Assembly (NCBI GenBank): GCA_009912175.1
Contig: WNDQ01000006.1
Span: 1 to 64,000, forward strand
Direction of reading: 5' to 3'
Source: Paracidovorax wautersii
Lineage (GTDB): Bacteria > Pseudomonadota > Gammaproteobacteria > Burkholderiales > Burkholderiaceae_C
Length of the DNA stretch: 64,000 nt
The notes beneath the pieces were generated by a model, which worked only from the letters and a program-made list of their open reading frames with translations, ran no database searches and had not been told where the DNA came from. A program made the position numbers and the translations under genes. Positions 34,035 through 43,034 of this stretch are shown here, piece after piece. The stretch's first letter is position 1, and the number at the start of each line of letters is the position of its first letter.

Positions 34035-34151
34035 GCAAATAAATAAGGGTCAGAATCTAATTAAATGCCAAGAAAAATCGTCAGGAAATAATCGGGGACA
34101 CATTAAAAACAGATGCAACAAACCCATGACTGCTGCGAACGTCGAGAAAAA
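34035..34151. repeat. AT-rich patch with two related words next to the RAYT gene
   Basis: This stretch is markedly AT-rich. It contains AAGGGTCAGAATCTAATTAA (from 34046) and, about 47 bp on, CGGGGACACATTAAAA (34093-34108), two imperfect versions of a GGG(G)-pyrimidine/purine-ATTAA word. Similar words flank RAYT-type transposase genes in other proteobacteria, so this may be the 3' flank of that gene. It also sits just upstream of the gltBD sigma-54 promoter. Confidence 0.35.
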
Positions 34152-34850
34152 TCAGTCCAGAACGGGGGCCCGACGCGGTCGCCCGGCCCGGTTTTTCACC
34201 AGCCGCCGCTCGGTTTCCTTTTGCAAGGACGCAACAAACGCGGCGTCCCCCAGCGCCCAACCCTGGCGCGTGGCCGCCACGATCGCGTCGCGTTCGGCCT
34301 CGCTCAGCCCTTCGCGCACCTGTTCGGCATAGGCCGCCTCACGGGCGAAGGGCGTGTTGCCCAGCGTCCAGACCTGCGGGTGCGGCTTGACCAGCTTCGA
34401 CGGCTGCAGTCCCGCGTAATGGCGGTGGCTCGACCAGGCGTAGAGATCGGCGCGGCCGACCAGCCCCGCGCGCACGGGATTGAGGTCGATGTGGACCATG
34501 ACGGGCAGCAGGTAGCGCGACGCCTCCAGCACGGTGGCGCGGTAGCGCCCTTCCCACAGCGTGCCGCGCCGCTGGTGGCGGTCGTTGAAATAGCGCACGT
34601 AGCGGCGCCCCAGCCCCTGCATCAGCGTGGACACGCCCGCCGCGTCCCGCGGCGTCACCAGCAGGTGGAAGTGATCCGGCATCAGCACATAGGCGTGCAC
34701 GGCCACGTCCTGCGCCTGCGCGCACTCGCCCAGTAGCGCCAGCCAGCGCTCGCGGTCATCGTCGTCGCGGGCAATCGACTGGCCGTCGGTGCCGCGCTGG
34801 ATGATGTGGTGGACATGCCCGGCCAGGGCCAGGCGGGGAAGTCGTGCCAT
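34152..34850 (-). CDS. REP-associated tyrosine transposase (RAYT), Y1/IS200-like family
   Basis: In the 232-residue protein homology starts at MARLPRLALAGHVHHIIQRG. The HUH nuclease motif is 'DHFHLLVTP', and the catalytic-Tyr region is 'LMQGLGRRYVRYFND'. 'GTLWEGRYRATVLE', 'YIxLNPVRAGLV'-like (VHIDLNPVRAGLV) and 'YAWSSHRHYAG' are hallmark segments of RAYTs. These are domesticated single-copy transposases linked to REP sequences rather than active insertion sequences. The C-terminus is longer than in the minimal family, with a basic tail. No strong RBS precedes ATG 34850. Confidence 0.88.
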   Translation of the reverse strand: MARLPRLALAGHVHHIIQRGTDGQSIARDDDDRERWLALLGECAQAQDVAVHAYVLMPDHFHLLVTPRDAAGVSTLMQGLGRRYVRYFNDRHQRRGTLWEGRYRATVLEASRYLLPVMVHIDLNPVRAGLVGRADLYAWSSHRHYAGLQPSKLVKPHPQVWTLGNTPFAREAAYAEQVREGLSEAERDAIVAATRQGWALGDAAFVASLQKETERRLVKNRAGRPRRAPVLD

Positions 34851-34999
34851 GAGAAAAAAACGGGCGCACGGCCCGGAGCAAGGGACTCCATTAGAACGTG
34901 TTTGCACGCCACGTCCGCGCAGGCCAAGGCCCTCTGTCCTACAGGGAAAACCTGGGTCGCCCCATGGAGAGCCAGCCATGGGTGCGCTAGTCTGGTTGT

Positions 35000-36070
35000 A
35001 TGACTCATCTTCCGACGATGGACGCACAGGCCACCCGCCGCCGAACCTTCGTTGCAAGCGGCGTGGCGCTGTTGGCCGTGACCTGGGTTGCCGCCCCGGC
35101 ACGGTCGTGGGCCGCGGCACCCGCGGGCACACCGGCCCCGCGCACACCGGAATCACTCAAGCCCGGCCAGTTCATCTGGCAGCCCGAAACCGCGCCGGCC
35201 GGCCCGCTGGTCATCCTGGTCAGCCTCGACGAGCAGCGCGCCTATGTCTACCGCGACGGCAAGGCGATCGGCATCTCCACCATCAGTTCGGGCAAGGACG
35301 GCCACGAGACGCCCACGGGCGTTTTCACCATCCTGCAGAAGTCGCGCGACCACAAGTCCAACCTCTACGACGATGCGCCCATGCCCTTCATGCAGCGGCT
35401 GACCTGGGACGGCATCGCCCTGCACGGCGGCGCCATTCCGGGGCGCCCGGCCTCGCACGGCTGCGTGCGGCTGCCCAAGGCCTTTGCCGAAAAGGTCTAC
35501 GCCGCCACCCGGCGCGGCGACACGGTGGTGGTGAGCGATGCGCGCGTCAACCCGGCCACCATTGCCTACCCCGCGATGATCGCGCCCGTCAGCCCCGAGC
35601 GCAGCCAGACGCCCCAGGAACACGCCAGCGCCGTGCACAGCGAGGACTTCTGGGACGACAGCGTCACCGGCAGCGGCCCCGTGAGCATCCTGGTCAGCCT
35701 GCCCGAGCAGCGGGTCTTCGTGCTGCGCAACGGCGTGGTCATGGGCGCCGCCGCCCTCACGGCCGACCCCGGGCTCGACTTCCAGGGCGCCGTCCTGATG
35801 GTCATGGGCGAGGGCGAGCAGGACGCGGCCAGCCCGCTCGACCCGCAGCGCAAACGCCACAACTGGGCCAGCTACCCGGTGGTCGGCCAGCCGCCGCGCA
35901 TCGAGGACCTGGAGGCCCGCATCCAGGCGCCGCCCGACTTCATGCGCCGGGTCTACGACGTGCTCAGACCGGGCACGACCGTGCTGGTGACCAGCATCGT
36001 GCCCAACCGGCGCAAAGCGCTGACACGTGGTGCGGCCCCAACAGAACGCATCCTCGAATCCCTGCCCTGA
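35000..36070 (+). CDS. L,D-transpeptidase (YkuD domain) with Tat-like signal peptide
   Basis: This predicted periplasmic enzyme forms or edits 3-3 peptidoglycan cross-links or anchors. In the 356-residue protein an RRTFV-type twin-arginine motif (residues 14-18) precedes a hydrophobic stretch and 'AAA' cleavage region. The YkuD domain spans about 69-180, with HGG at 142-144 and the catalytic SHGCVR at 152-157 (Cys155). The second half (about 215-345) repeats the opening theme ('SILVSLPEQRVFVLRNG'), suggesting a degenerate second domain without SHGC. ATG 35018 is an alternative start. The next gene is also an L,D-transpeptidase. Confidence 0.85.
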   Translation: MTHLPTMDAQATRRRTFVASGVALLAVTWVAAPARSWAAAPAGTPAPRTPESLKPGQFIWQPETAPAGPLVILVSLDEQRAYVYRDGKAIGISTISSGKDGHETPTGVFTILQKSRDHKSNLYDDAPMPFMQRLTWDGIALHGGAIPGRPASHGCVRLPKAFAEKVYAATRRGDTVVVSDARVNPATIAYPAMIAPVSPERSQTPQEHASAVHSEDFWDDSVTGSGPVSILVSLPEQRVFVLRNGVVMGAAALTADPGLDFQGAVLMVMGEGEQDAASPLDPQRKRHNWASYPVVGQPPRIEDLEARIQAPPDFMRRVYDVLRPGTTVLVTSIVPNRRKALTRGAAPTERILESLP

Positions 36071-36171
36071 CGCCCGAAATCGCGAGATTTCCGGCCTGCG
36101 GCGTTATGCTCACGCCCCAACAATGCTCAACAAGCGCCTCGTCGAAGGCTGGGAGCCGGATGGTCATCGCA

Positions 36172-36201
36172 GGCGGCTGACCGCGAATGTGGTCAGCCGC
36201 C
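36172..36201. repeat. Perfect 11-bp hairpin between the two L,D-transpeptidase genes
   Basis: GGCGGCTGACC (36172-36182) pairs exactly with GGTCAGCCGCC (36191-36201) around an 8-nt loop. It ends 21 nt before the downstream ATG and lacks a T tract. It could be a weak Rho-independent structure, an mRNA-stability element or an operator. Confidence 0.5.
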
Positions 36202-36222
36202 CGGATGCTGATTCAGTGAGCC

Positions 36223-37032
36223 ATGACCGATTTGATTTCGCGACGCAAGACGCTGCGCGCGCTTGCCCACCTGGCCGCCGGTAGCGGCACCGCCTCCCTG
36301 CTGGCCGCGCGTGCCGCGCACGCAGCCCCCTCGTCCGCCCTGGCCACACGCCCCCTGCCCGCGCTCACGCCTGCCGCTCCCGGGACGCTGGTGATGCACA
36401 CCCCGGCCAGCGGCGCCGCGCAGCAACTGGCAACGTCGCTGTCGGCCACCGCCCCGCGGCTGGACCCGCAGGCGCTGCTGCTGGCCACCCAGGCGCTGGA
36501 TGCCGCGCGCCGCGCCAGCAACCTGCTCGACGCCATGCCCACGGTGATGGGCGTCATCGACTACAGCCTGCCCTCGACCGAAAAACGCCTGTGGGTCTTC
36601 GACCTGCAGCGGCGCAAGCTGTTGCACGAGGAATGGGTCGCGCATGGGCGCAACAGCGGCGAGAACATGACGCTGCATTTCTCCAACGTCATGGACAGCC
36701 GCATGTCCAGCCTGGGCGCCTTCGCGGCCAGCCGCACCTACACCGGCGGCAACGGCTATTCGCTGCGCCTGCGCGGGCTGGAGCCGGGCTTCAACGACCG
36801 CGCCTTCGACCGCGCCATCGTCATGCACGGCGCGCCCTACGTGAACGAAACCATCATCCGCACCCAGGGCCGCCTGGGCCGCAGCTGGGGCTGCCCGGCC
36901 GTGCGCCAGGCCGTCGCGCGCCCGCTCATCGACCTGATGGCCGACGGCGGCTTCCTGTTCGGCTACTACCCGGACGCCGACTGGCTCGCGCAGTCGCAGC
37001 TGATCGGCGGGCTGGCCCAGTTACGCGCCTGA
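36223..37032 (+). CDS. Murein L,D-transpeptidase catalytic-domain family protein
   Basis: In this 269-residue exported protein the N-terminal SRRKTLR (6-12) is a Tat-like motif followed by an Ala-rich hydrophobic region. The catalytic domain corresponds to the second YkuD-like family: 'VIDYSLPSTEKRLWVFDLQRRKLL', 'VAHGRNSGEN', H202 in 'IVMHGAPYV' and the nucleophile C224 in 'GRSWGCPAV'. The family is predicted to act on peptidoglycan stem peptides. It lies 152 nt after another L,D-transpeptidase on the same strand, from which it differs in domain type. Confidence 0.85.
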   Translation: MTDLISRRKTLRALAHLAAGSGTASLLAARAAHAAPSSALATRPLPALTPAAPGTLVMHTPASGAAQQLATSLSATAPRLDPQALLLATQALDAARRASNLLDAMPTVMGVIDYSLPSTEKRLWVFDLQRRKLLHEEWVAHGRNSGENMTLHFSNVMDSRMSSLGAFAASRTYTGGNGYSLRLRGLEPGFNDRAFDRAIVMHGAPYVNETIIRTQGRLGRSWGCPAVRQAVARPLIDLMADGGFLFGYYPDADWLAQSQLIGGLAQLRA

Positions 37033-37122
37033 GGCGCATCAATCGGCCTTGCATTGAGCATCGATGGCCGCGCCAGCGGCCGCTAGCATGGCGACTCAAT
37101 TCACCGTCAAGCCTGCCCGCCC

Positions 37123-37806
37123 ATGCTCACGCTCTACATCGGCAACAAGAATTACTCGTCCTGGTCCATGCGGCCCTGGGTGCTGATGCGCCAGGCCGGC
37201 ATCACTTTCCAGGAACAGCTGGTGCGTTTCGACAGCTTCGAGACGCAGTCGGACTTCAAGCGCCAGCTCAGCGCGCTCACACCCGTCGGCAAGGTGCCCG
37301 TGCTCGACGACGACGGCCTGGTGGTGTGGGACTCGCTGGCCATCGCCGAATACCTGGCCGAGCGGTTTCCCGAACGCGGTCTGTGGCCGGCGGCGGCCCC
37401 CGAGCGGGCGCTGGCGCGCGCCGTCTGCGCCGACATGCACAGCGGCTTTGGCGCGCTGCGCACACACTTCCCGATGAACATCGAGGCCAGCCTGCCCGAC
37501 GTGGGCGCGCGCGTGCTGCGCGAGCAGCCCGAAGCCGCAGCCGACCTTGAGCGGCTGCAGCGCCTGTGGCGCGACCTGCTCGCGCGCCACCAGGGCCCGC
37601 TGCTGTTCGGCGCCTTCTCGATCGCCGACGCCTACTTCGCCCCCGTGGTCACGCGCCTGAAGACCTACGGCCTGCCGGTCCACGCGGACGTTGCGCGCTA
37701 CATGGACACGGTGCTGGCGCTGCCCGGCGTGCGCGAATGGGTCGCCGGCGCGCTGGCCGAACGCGACTTCCGCGCCTTCGAAGAACCTTACCGCGCGGCC
37801 CCCTGA
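37123..37806 (+). CDS. Glutathione S-transferase family protein
   Basis: In the 227-residue protein the N-terminal thioredoxin-like domain starts '[26 protein letters not shown]', with Ser residues in the catalytic position. It contains the cis-Pro '[25 protein letters not shown]' that binds the glutathione gamma-glutamyl group. The all-helical C-terminal domain carries '[15 protein letters not shown]', the N-capping/hydrophobic staple motif. Substrate unknown. It lies 49 nt upstream of cca, possibly a separate unit. Confidence 0.9.
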   Translation: MLTLYIGNKNYSSWSMRPWVLMRQAGITFQEQLVRFDSFETQSDFKRQLSALTPVGKVPVLDDDGLVVWDSLAIAEYLAERFPERGLWPAAAPERALARAVCADMHSGFGALRTHFPMNIEASLPDVGARVLREQPEAAADLERLQRLWRDLLARHQGPLLFGAFSIADAYFAPVVTRLKTYGLPVHADVARYMDTVLALPGVREWVAGALAERDFRAFEEPYRAAP

Positions 37807-37843
37807 CGGGGTCGAAACGAGCGCTCAGCCATGGCGGCGCCGC

Positions 37844-37855
37844 TACACTGCGGCC
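37844..37855 (+). promoter_or_regulatory. Probable -10 element directly upstream of cca
   Basis: TACACT (37844-37849) ends 6 nt before the cca ATG, and no Shine-Dalgarno is present. As at ribF, this placement predicts a leaderless transcript. Confidence 0.4.
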
Positions 37856-39118
37856 ATGAAGATCTACATGGTGGGCGGTGCCGTGCGCGACGGGCTGCTG
37901 GGGCTGCCGGTCAAGGACCGCGACTGGGTGGTGGTCGGCGCCACGCCCGAGGACCTGCAGGCGCAGGGCTACCTGCCCGTGGGCCGTGATTTTCCCGTCT
38001 TCCTGCACCCGCAGACGCGCGAGGAATACGCGCTGGCGCGCACCGAACGCAAGTCCGGGCGCGGCTACCGCGGCTTCGTGGTCCATGCCGCGCCCGAGGT
38101 CACGCTCGAAGAAGACCTGGCCCGGCGCGACCTGACCATCAACGCCATCGCGGCCGAGGCCCACGCCGACGGCACGCTGCGGTTGACCGACCCTTATCAC
38201 GGCCAGCGCGACATCGAACGCCGGGTGCTGCGCCACGTGACCGACGCTTTCCGCGAGGACCCCGTGCGCATCCTGCGCGTGGCGCGTTTTGCGGCGCGTT
38301 TCCAGGACTTCCACGTCGCGCCCGAAACGCAGGCCCTCATGCGCGAGATGGTGGCCGCCGGCGAAGCCGACGCGCTGGTGCCCGAGCGCGTGTGGCAGGA
38401 GATCGCGCGCGGCCTCATGGCCGAGCGGCCCTCGCGCCTGTTCGAGGTGCTGCGCGACTGCGGCGCGCTGCGCGTGCTGCTGCCCGAGGTCGACGCCCTG
38501 TGGGGCGTGCCGCAGCGCGCCGACTACCACCCCGAAGTCGACACCGGCGTGCACGTGATGATGGTGCTGGACATGGCCGCGCGCCTGCAGGCGCCGCTGG
38601 CCGTGCGTTTTGCCTGCCTGGGCCACGACCTGGGCAAGGCCACCACGCCGGCCGACATCCTGCCGCGCCACCTCGGCCACGAGGGCCGCAGCGCGCAGCT
38701 GCTGGGCCCCCTGTGCGAGCGGCTGCGCGTGCCGCTGGACTGCCGCGAGCTGGCCGAACTGGTCGCGCGCGAGCACGGCAACGTCCACGCCAGCCTGTCG
38801 TTCAACGCCACGGCCGTGGCGCGGCTGCTGGAGCGCTGCGACGCCTGGCGCAAGCCCGACCGTTTTGCCCAGGCGCTGCTGGCCTGCGAATGCGACGCGC
38901 GCGGCCGGCTGGGCTTCGAGGACCGGCCCTACCCGCAACGCGCGCGGCTGGCCGCCGCGCTCGACGCGGCGCTGGCCGTGCCTACCGCGCCCATCGCGCA
39001 GGCCGCGGCCGCGCAGGGCCTGAAGGGCCCGAAGATCGGCGAGCGCATCCTGGCCGTGCGCACCGAGGCCATCGCCGTCGCGCTGGCGGCGGGCGATGAC
39101 GCCAGGCCCAGCGCTTAA
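37856..39118 (+). CDS. cca: Multifunctional CCA tRNA nucleotidyltransferase
   Basis: Cca adds and repairs the 3' CCA end of tRNAs. The 420-residue protein has an N-terminal nucleotidyltransferase with '[25 protein letters not shown]' (template for the DxD metal site), '[10 protein letters not shown]' and '[16 protein letters not shown]'. A C-terminal HD-type phosphohydrolase domain carries '[15 protein letters not shown]' and '[12 protein letters not shown]', typical of the bacterial type that also has phosphatase/2',3'-cyclic phosphodiesterase activity. The start gives the canonical MKIYMVGG. The stop overlaps the ROK gene end by 4 nt, tail to tail. Confidence 0.95.
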   Translation: MKIYMVGGAVRDGLLGLPVKDRDWVVVGATPEDLQAQGYLPVGRDFPVFLHPQTREEYALARTERKSGRGYRGFVVHAAPEVTLEEDLARRDLTINAIAAEAHADGTLRLTDPYHGQRDIERRVLRHVTDAFREDPVRILRVARFAARFQDFHVAPETQALMREMVAAGEADALVPERVWQEIARGLMAERPSRLFEVLRDCGALRVLLPEVDALWGVPQRADYHPEVDTGVHVMMVLDMAARLQAPLAVRFACLGHDLGKATTPADILPRHLGHEGRSAQLLGPLCERLRVPLDCRELAELVAREHGNVHASLSFNATAVARLLERCDAWRKPDRFAQALLACECDARGRLGFEDRPYPQRARLAAALDAALAVPTAPIAQAAAAQGLKGPKIGERILAVRTEAIAVALAAGDDARPSA

Positions 39119-40080
39119 GTGGGCTCGCTCACCAGCGCCAGCGCGGCATAGTCGCCGACCTGGTCTTCCAGGCCCGCCGTGACCAGCGTGAAGTCGCCGA
39201 CGAGGGCCTGGAACTTGTCATCGAGCTGCGCGCGCAGGCGCGGCAGCAGGAAGTCGCGGTGGTGCCAGTAGACGGCACCGCCCAGGCTGATGCGCTGCAG
39301 GTCCAGCGTGGCCACGAGGTTGTAGATCAGGCGCCCCAGCACACGGCACAGTTCGTCGACCTCGCCCAGGGCCCGCGCCTCGCCCGCGCGGGCCGCTTCC
39401 AGCAAGGCCTGGGCATCGCGCCCGATGCGCCGCTCCAGCGCATTGCCTGCGACCAGGCTTTCGACGTCGCCCCGGTTGCCGCAGCCGCACAGCGCGTGTT
39501 CGCCGTCGCGGTCGCTCACGAAGGTGTGGCCGGCGTGGCCGGCGTTGCCGTTCTTGCCGCGCAGCACATGGCCGTCCACACACAGGCCGATGCCGATGCC
39601 CGTGCTCCAGGTCAGGTAAGCGCTGCTGGCCACGCCACGCAGCGCGCCCCAGCAACGCTCGGCTTCCAGCGCGGCCACGCAATCGTTTTCGATGCGCAGC
39701 GTGGTCTGGGGGCTCAGCGCCTCGCGCAGGGTCGCTTCGAGCGGCACGGCCATCCAGTCATTGGGCAGTCCCCGCTCGGGTCCGGCCAGGCCGCCGCAGA
39801 TGTTGGGGTTGACCACGGTCACCTGCCCATCGCGCAGCACAAAAGGCCCGGCCGACGCCACGCCCACCGCCGACAGGTCGGCCAGCGCCACGCCCTGGGC
39901 GTCGCACACCTGGCGCAGCAGGCGCAGCACCTGCTCCGGCAAGGCCCGTTCACTGCCCTCCTTGGCGGTGGGCTCGCTCACGCGCTCGCCCAGCACCGGT
40001 CGCCCGCCAGGGCCCAGCGCGCCATCGCGCGCCAGGCTGACCGCCACTTTCGTGCCACCGATATCGACACAGGCCTTCAT
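39115..40080 (-). CDS. ROK-family sugar kinase (fructokinase/glucokinase-like)
   Basis: This 321-residue cytosolic ATP-dependent sugar kinase has an N-terminal phosphate loop '[11 protein letters not shown]' (4-14). The catalytic Asp133 is in 'IENDC', and the zinc-type region is '[25 protein letters not shown]' (181-205). ROK proteins normally read CxCGxxGC here; C198 and C200 are present, but the last Cys is Asp205. Start chosen at ATG 40080 preceded by GGAG. Specific sugar not determinable; annotated relatives are often fructokinases. Confidence 0.85.
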   Translation of the reverse strand: MKACVDIGGTKVAVSLARDGALGPGGRPVLGERVSEPTAKEGSERALPEQVLRLLRQVCDAQGVALADLSAVGVASAGPFVLRDGQVTVVNPNICGGLAGPERGLPNDWMAVPLEATLREALSPQTTLRIENDCVAALEAERCWGALRGVASSAYLTWSTGIGIGLCVDGHVLRGKNGNAGHAGHTFVSDRDGEHALCGCGNRGDVESLVAGNALERRIGRDAQALLEAARAGEARALGEVDELCRVLGRLIYNLVATLDLQRISLGGAVYWHHRDFLLPRLRAQLDDKFQALVGDFTLVTAGLEDQVGDYAALALVSEPT

Positions 40081-40172
40081 GCTTTTGTCTCTCCAGTCAT
40101 CTTCAGTCATCCACGTCAACGTCGATGATGCCCGAAACACTGCCCGCCCTCGTCCAGCAGGGGCGTGTCACG

Positions 40173-40367
40173 TCAGAGCCAACGCATCAGCAGGCTCAGC
40201 ATGCCGCTGAGCACCAGCGCCGTGGCAATCGGCAGGCAGATCTCGCGGCCGAACAGGCGCCAGCGCAAGTCGCCCGGCAGGCGCCCCAGCCCGAAACGCG
40301 AGAGCAGCGGCCACAGGCCGTTGATCAGGACCAGGCCGAGGAAGGTGACGAGAAACCAGCGGATCAT
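40173..40367 (-). CDS. DUF2905 family small membrane protein
   Basis: In this 64-residue protein an N-terminal hydrophobic helix ('MIRWFLVTFLGLVLINGLWPLL') is followed by the family hallmark 'GLGRLPGDLRWRLFGREICLPIATALVLSGMLSLLM'. The LGRLPGD motif and the 'PI(T/A)T' start of the second helix define DUF2905. Function unknown. It begins 10 nt after the methyltransferase gene and is likely co-transcribed with it. Confidence 0.85.
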   Translation of the reverse strand: MIRWFLVTFLGLVLINGLWPLLSRFGLGRLPGDLRWRLFGREICLPIATALVLSGMLSLLMRWL

Positions 40368-40377
40368 GGCCAGGGCC

Positions 40378-41577
40378 TCACAAACGATGGGTGCGGTCGC
40401 CCTGGGCAAAGCCCACGGGCACCCAGTCCGGCGCGACGCCGCGCGCCAGCGTCAGCACCTTGAACAGCTCGCCCATCTCGTGCTCGTGCACCAAACGCTG
40501 GGCCATGGCGCGTGCGGGCAGGTCGGCCTGCGCCATCAGCTCGGCCAGTCCGCAGTTGATCAGAAAACGCGCCTGGCTGGTGTAGCCCGCCACAGCCAGC
40601 CCGCTGTCCTGCGCGGCCAGGGCGATGCCCGTGAAATTCACGTGCGCGGTGATGTCCTTGTCGCCCACGGCCAGCAGCGGGTTGTCGTCGGCGCGGTGGT
40701 GCTGGTGGCACATCACGGTGCCCTGGCTGCGCTGGGAGTGGTAGTACTCGGCCTCGGGAAAGCCGTAGTCGATGAACAAGGCCACGCCACGCGCAAGCCG
40801 GTCGGCCAGGGTGCGCACCAAGGCCTCGGCCTGGGGATGGATCTCGGTCAGGTAGTCGTGCGGGCCTTCGGGCTCGACGGGCGGACGGGCGTCGGCCGGC
40901 CGGTCTTCCCAGGCCAGCGTGACGGGTTGCGCCTGGCCATCGCCCTGCACACGCACGCCGCGCTCGCGCCACACGCCGTCCTGGCGCGCCAGCAACCGCA
41001 CCGGCATGGCATCGAGCACTTCGTTGCCGACCAGCACGCCCTCGAAACGCGGCGGCAGCTCGTCGGCCCAGCACAGCTCGACCTGGCCGGCGGCCATCAC
41101 CGGCGCCAGGGCGGCGCGCTGGCGCTCGCGCAGGCTGGCCGACAGTTCGACGATGGTGTAGCGCCTCAGCGCCACGCCCTGCGTGCGCAGCCCGGCGATG
41201 AGCTGGACGGCCAGCGCGCCGCTGCCCGCGCCGAACTCCCAGACCTCATCCGTGCCGCTGGCCGCCAGCGCGTCGGCCACCTGCACGGCCAGCGCGGCGC
41301 CGAACAGCGGCGACAGCTCGGGCGCGGTGACGAAGTCGCTGCCCTCGGGCGATTGCGCCGTGGGCGGCCGCCAGCCGAACTTGGGCCGATGGCCCGCGTA
41401 ATAGCCCAGGCCCGGCGCGTACAGCGCCAGCGCCATGAAACGGTCGAAGGGCAGCCAGCCGCCCGGCTCGGCCTGGGATGGCGCGTCGCGCGAGGCGGCG
41501 CGGGCCAGCAGCCGCAGCAAAGGCGTGGCGCCGGCAGCGCTGGGCGGAGGGTTCGGTAAAATCGGGCGGTCTTCCAT
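40378..41577 (-). CDS. SAM-dependent methyltransferase, MidA/NDUFAF7 (DUF185) family
   Basis: The 399-residue protein contains the SAM-binding 'VWEFGAGSGALAVQLI' (about 112-127) and 'YTIVELSASLRERQ'. The NDUFAF7-family segments 'GLGYYAGHRPKFG', 'GSDFVTAPELSPLFG', 'VLVGNEVLDAMPVRLL' and 'GVALFIDYGFPEAEYYHSQRSQGTVMCH' are all present. Mitochondrial NDUFAF7 methylates an arginine of complex I; the bacterial target is not established. It is divergent from the pteridine reductase across a 177-nt gap that shows only a TAAAAT word inside this gene's start region. Confidence 0.9.
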   Translation of the reverse strand: MEDRPILPNPPPSAAGATPLLRLLARAASRDAPSQAEPGGWLPFDRFMALALYAPGLGYYAGHRPKFGWRPPTAQSPEGSDFVTAPELSPLFGAALAVQVADALAASGTDEVWEFGAGSGALAVQLIAGLRTQGVALRRYTIVELSASLRERQRAALAPVMAAGQVELCWADELPPRFEGVLVGNEVLDAMPVRLLARQDGVWRERGVRVQGDGQAQPVTLAWEDRPADARPPVEPEGPHDYLTEIHPQAEALVRTLADRLARGVALFIDYGFPEAEYYHSQRSQGTVMCHQHHRADDNPLLAVGDKDITAHVNFTGIALAAQDSGLAVAGYTSQARFLINCGLAELMAQADLPARAMAQRLVHEHEMGELFKVLTLARGVAPDWVPVGFAQGDRTHRL

Positions 41578-41754
41578 TGCTTTTCATCGGAGTCGGCACG
41601 GCTTTCGGGCCCACCGGCCAAGCCGGCGCCTTGTATCGACGCGCCCCGCCGGCCACAAAACGCAGCCCCGGCGGATGCGGCCATTGTCCTTCATCATCCC
41701 GACGCGCACCGCTTGTGCGGCCCCTGCGACTCCGTTGATCCACCTGCCTCGACC

Positions 41755-42591
41755 ATGACCGACCGCCCCGTAGCCCTTGTCACCGGCGCCGCCCGACGGC
41801 TGGGCCGTGAAATCTCGCTGACGCTGGCCGCCCAGGGCTGGGCCGTGGCCGTGCACTACGCCACCTCCGGCCCGCAGGCCGTGACGACCGCCAGCGACTG
41901 CAGCGTGCGCAGCGCCGCCCACACGCCGCTGACCGAGGGCCTGGACGCGCTGCAACTGGCCGCGACCTTCGAGGCCGACCTGGCCGATGAGGCCTCCACG
42001 CGTGCGCTGGTGCCGCAGGTGGCGGCCCATTTCGGCCGGCTCGACGCGGTGATCAACAGTGCCTCGGTGTTCGAGCACGACGACGCCGCCAGCTTCGGCC
42101 ATGCCACCATGGCCCGCCACTGGCAGACCAACACGGCCGCGCCCATCCTGCTGGCCAAGGCGCTGGAGATCCACCTGCGCGAGCGCACGGCGCTGGCCGA
42201 TGCCACGCCCGAGCCGGGCCAGGCCTGCGTGGTCAACCTGCTCGACCAGAAGCTGTGGAACCCCAACCCCGACTTCCTGAGCTACACGCTGTCCAAGGCC
42301 GCGCTCGAAGCGGCCACGACGCTGCTGGCGCAGGCGCTGGCGCCCACGCTGCGTGTGGTCGGCGTGGCGCCGGGCCTGACCCTGCCCAGCCCCTATATGA
42401 ATTCGCCCGAGCATTTCGAGTCGCTGCACCGCCTCTCGCCGCTGGGCCGCTCTTCCACGCCGGCCGACGTGGCCGACGCCGTGGCCTTCGCGCTGCGCAA
42501 CAAGGCCCTGACCGGCACCACGCTGCTGGTCGACGGCGGCCAGCACCTCATGAAGTTCGAGCGCGACTTCTCGCACATGCCACAGGCCTGA
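41755..42591 (+). CDS. SDR-family pteridine reductase (FolM/PTR1-like)
   Basis: This 278-residue short-chain dehydrogenase has the pteridine-reductase coenzyme loop 'TGAARRLGREI' (10-20), in which the Arg pair favours NADPH. It also has 'INSASVFEHD', the catalytic Tyr/Lys in 'SYTLSKAAL', and 'VAPGLTLPS'. FolM-like enzymes reduce dihydrofolate or dihydromonapterin. Here it is followed 28 nt later by folB, which supports a pterin role. ATG 41755 was selected as the conserved start; an upstream ATG adds 14 unconserved residues. Confidence 0.87.
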   Translation: MTDRPVALVTGAARRLGREISLTLAAQGWAVAVHYATSGPQAVTTASDCSVRSAAHTPLTEGLDALQLAATFEADLADEASTRALVPQVAAHFGRLDAVINSASVFEHDDAASFGHATMARHWQTNTAAPILLAKALEIHLRERTALADATPEPGQACVVNLLDQKLWNPNPDFLSYTLSKAALEAATTLLAQALAPTLRVVGVAPGLTLPSPYMNSPEHFESLHRLSPLGRSSTPADVADAVAFALRNKALTGTTLLVDGGQHLMKFERDFSHMPQA

Positions 42592-42619
42592 TCCCCGCCA
42601 ACACGAATCCCCAAGCATC

Positions 42620-42985
42620 ATGAGCAAAGGCACCCAGATCCTGACCCTGACCGGCTTGCGTTTCGACGCGAACCTGGGCATTCTCGACCACGAGAAAACC
42701 ACGCCGCAGCCCATCCAGGTCGATGCCGAGCTCAACCTCGGCACCCAGCCGCTGCACCCGAGCGACGACGACATCATGCATGTGCTGGACTACCGCAAAG
42801 TGCGCCAGATCATCATCGACGAATGCAACGCCGTGCACGTGAACCTGCTCGAATCGCTGATCGGCAAGGTCGCCCAGCGCCTGATGCTGCTGCCCGGCGT
42901 GGTCGGTGTGCGCGTGAAGATCGCCAAGCTCGAAATCTTCGACGACTGCGAAGTCGCCATCCGCATCGAATCCGGCCAGTGGTGA
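42620..42985 (+). CDS. folB: Dihydroneopterin aldolase FolB
   Basis: FolB converts dihydroneopterin to 6-hydroxymethyl-dihydropterin and glycolaldehyde and can epimerise it to monapterin. The 121-residue protein matches family length, with '[30 protein letters not shown]', the active-site region '[14 protein letters not shown]', '[15 protein letters not shown]' with the conserved Glu, and '[20 protein letters not shown]'. The neighbouring FolM-like SDR suggests a small folate/tetrahydromonapterin unit. Confidence 0.9.
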   Translation: MSKGTQILTLTGLRFDANLGILDHEKTTPQPIQVDAELNLGTQPLHPSDDDIMHVLDYRKVRQIIIDECNAVHVNLLESLIGKVAQRLMLLPGVVGVRVKIAKLEIFDDCEVAIRIESGQW

Positions 42986-43034
42986 ACTGCCCCCTGCGCC
43001 TTTCCCTTCAGATATCCGTTTTTTCCGCTGCCCC

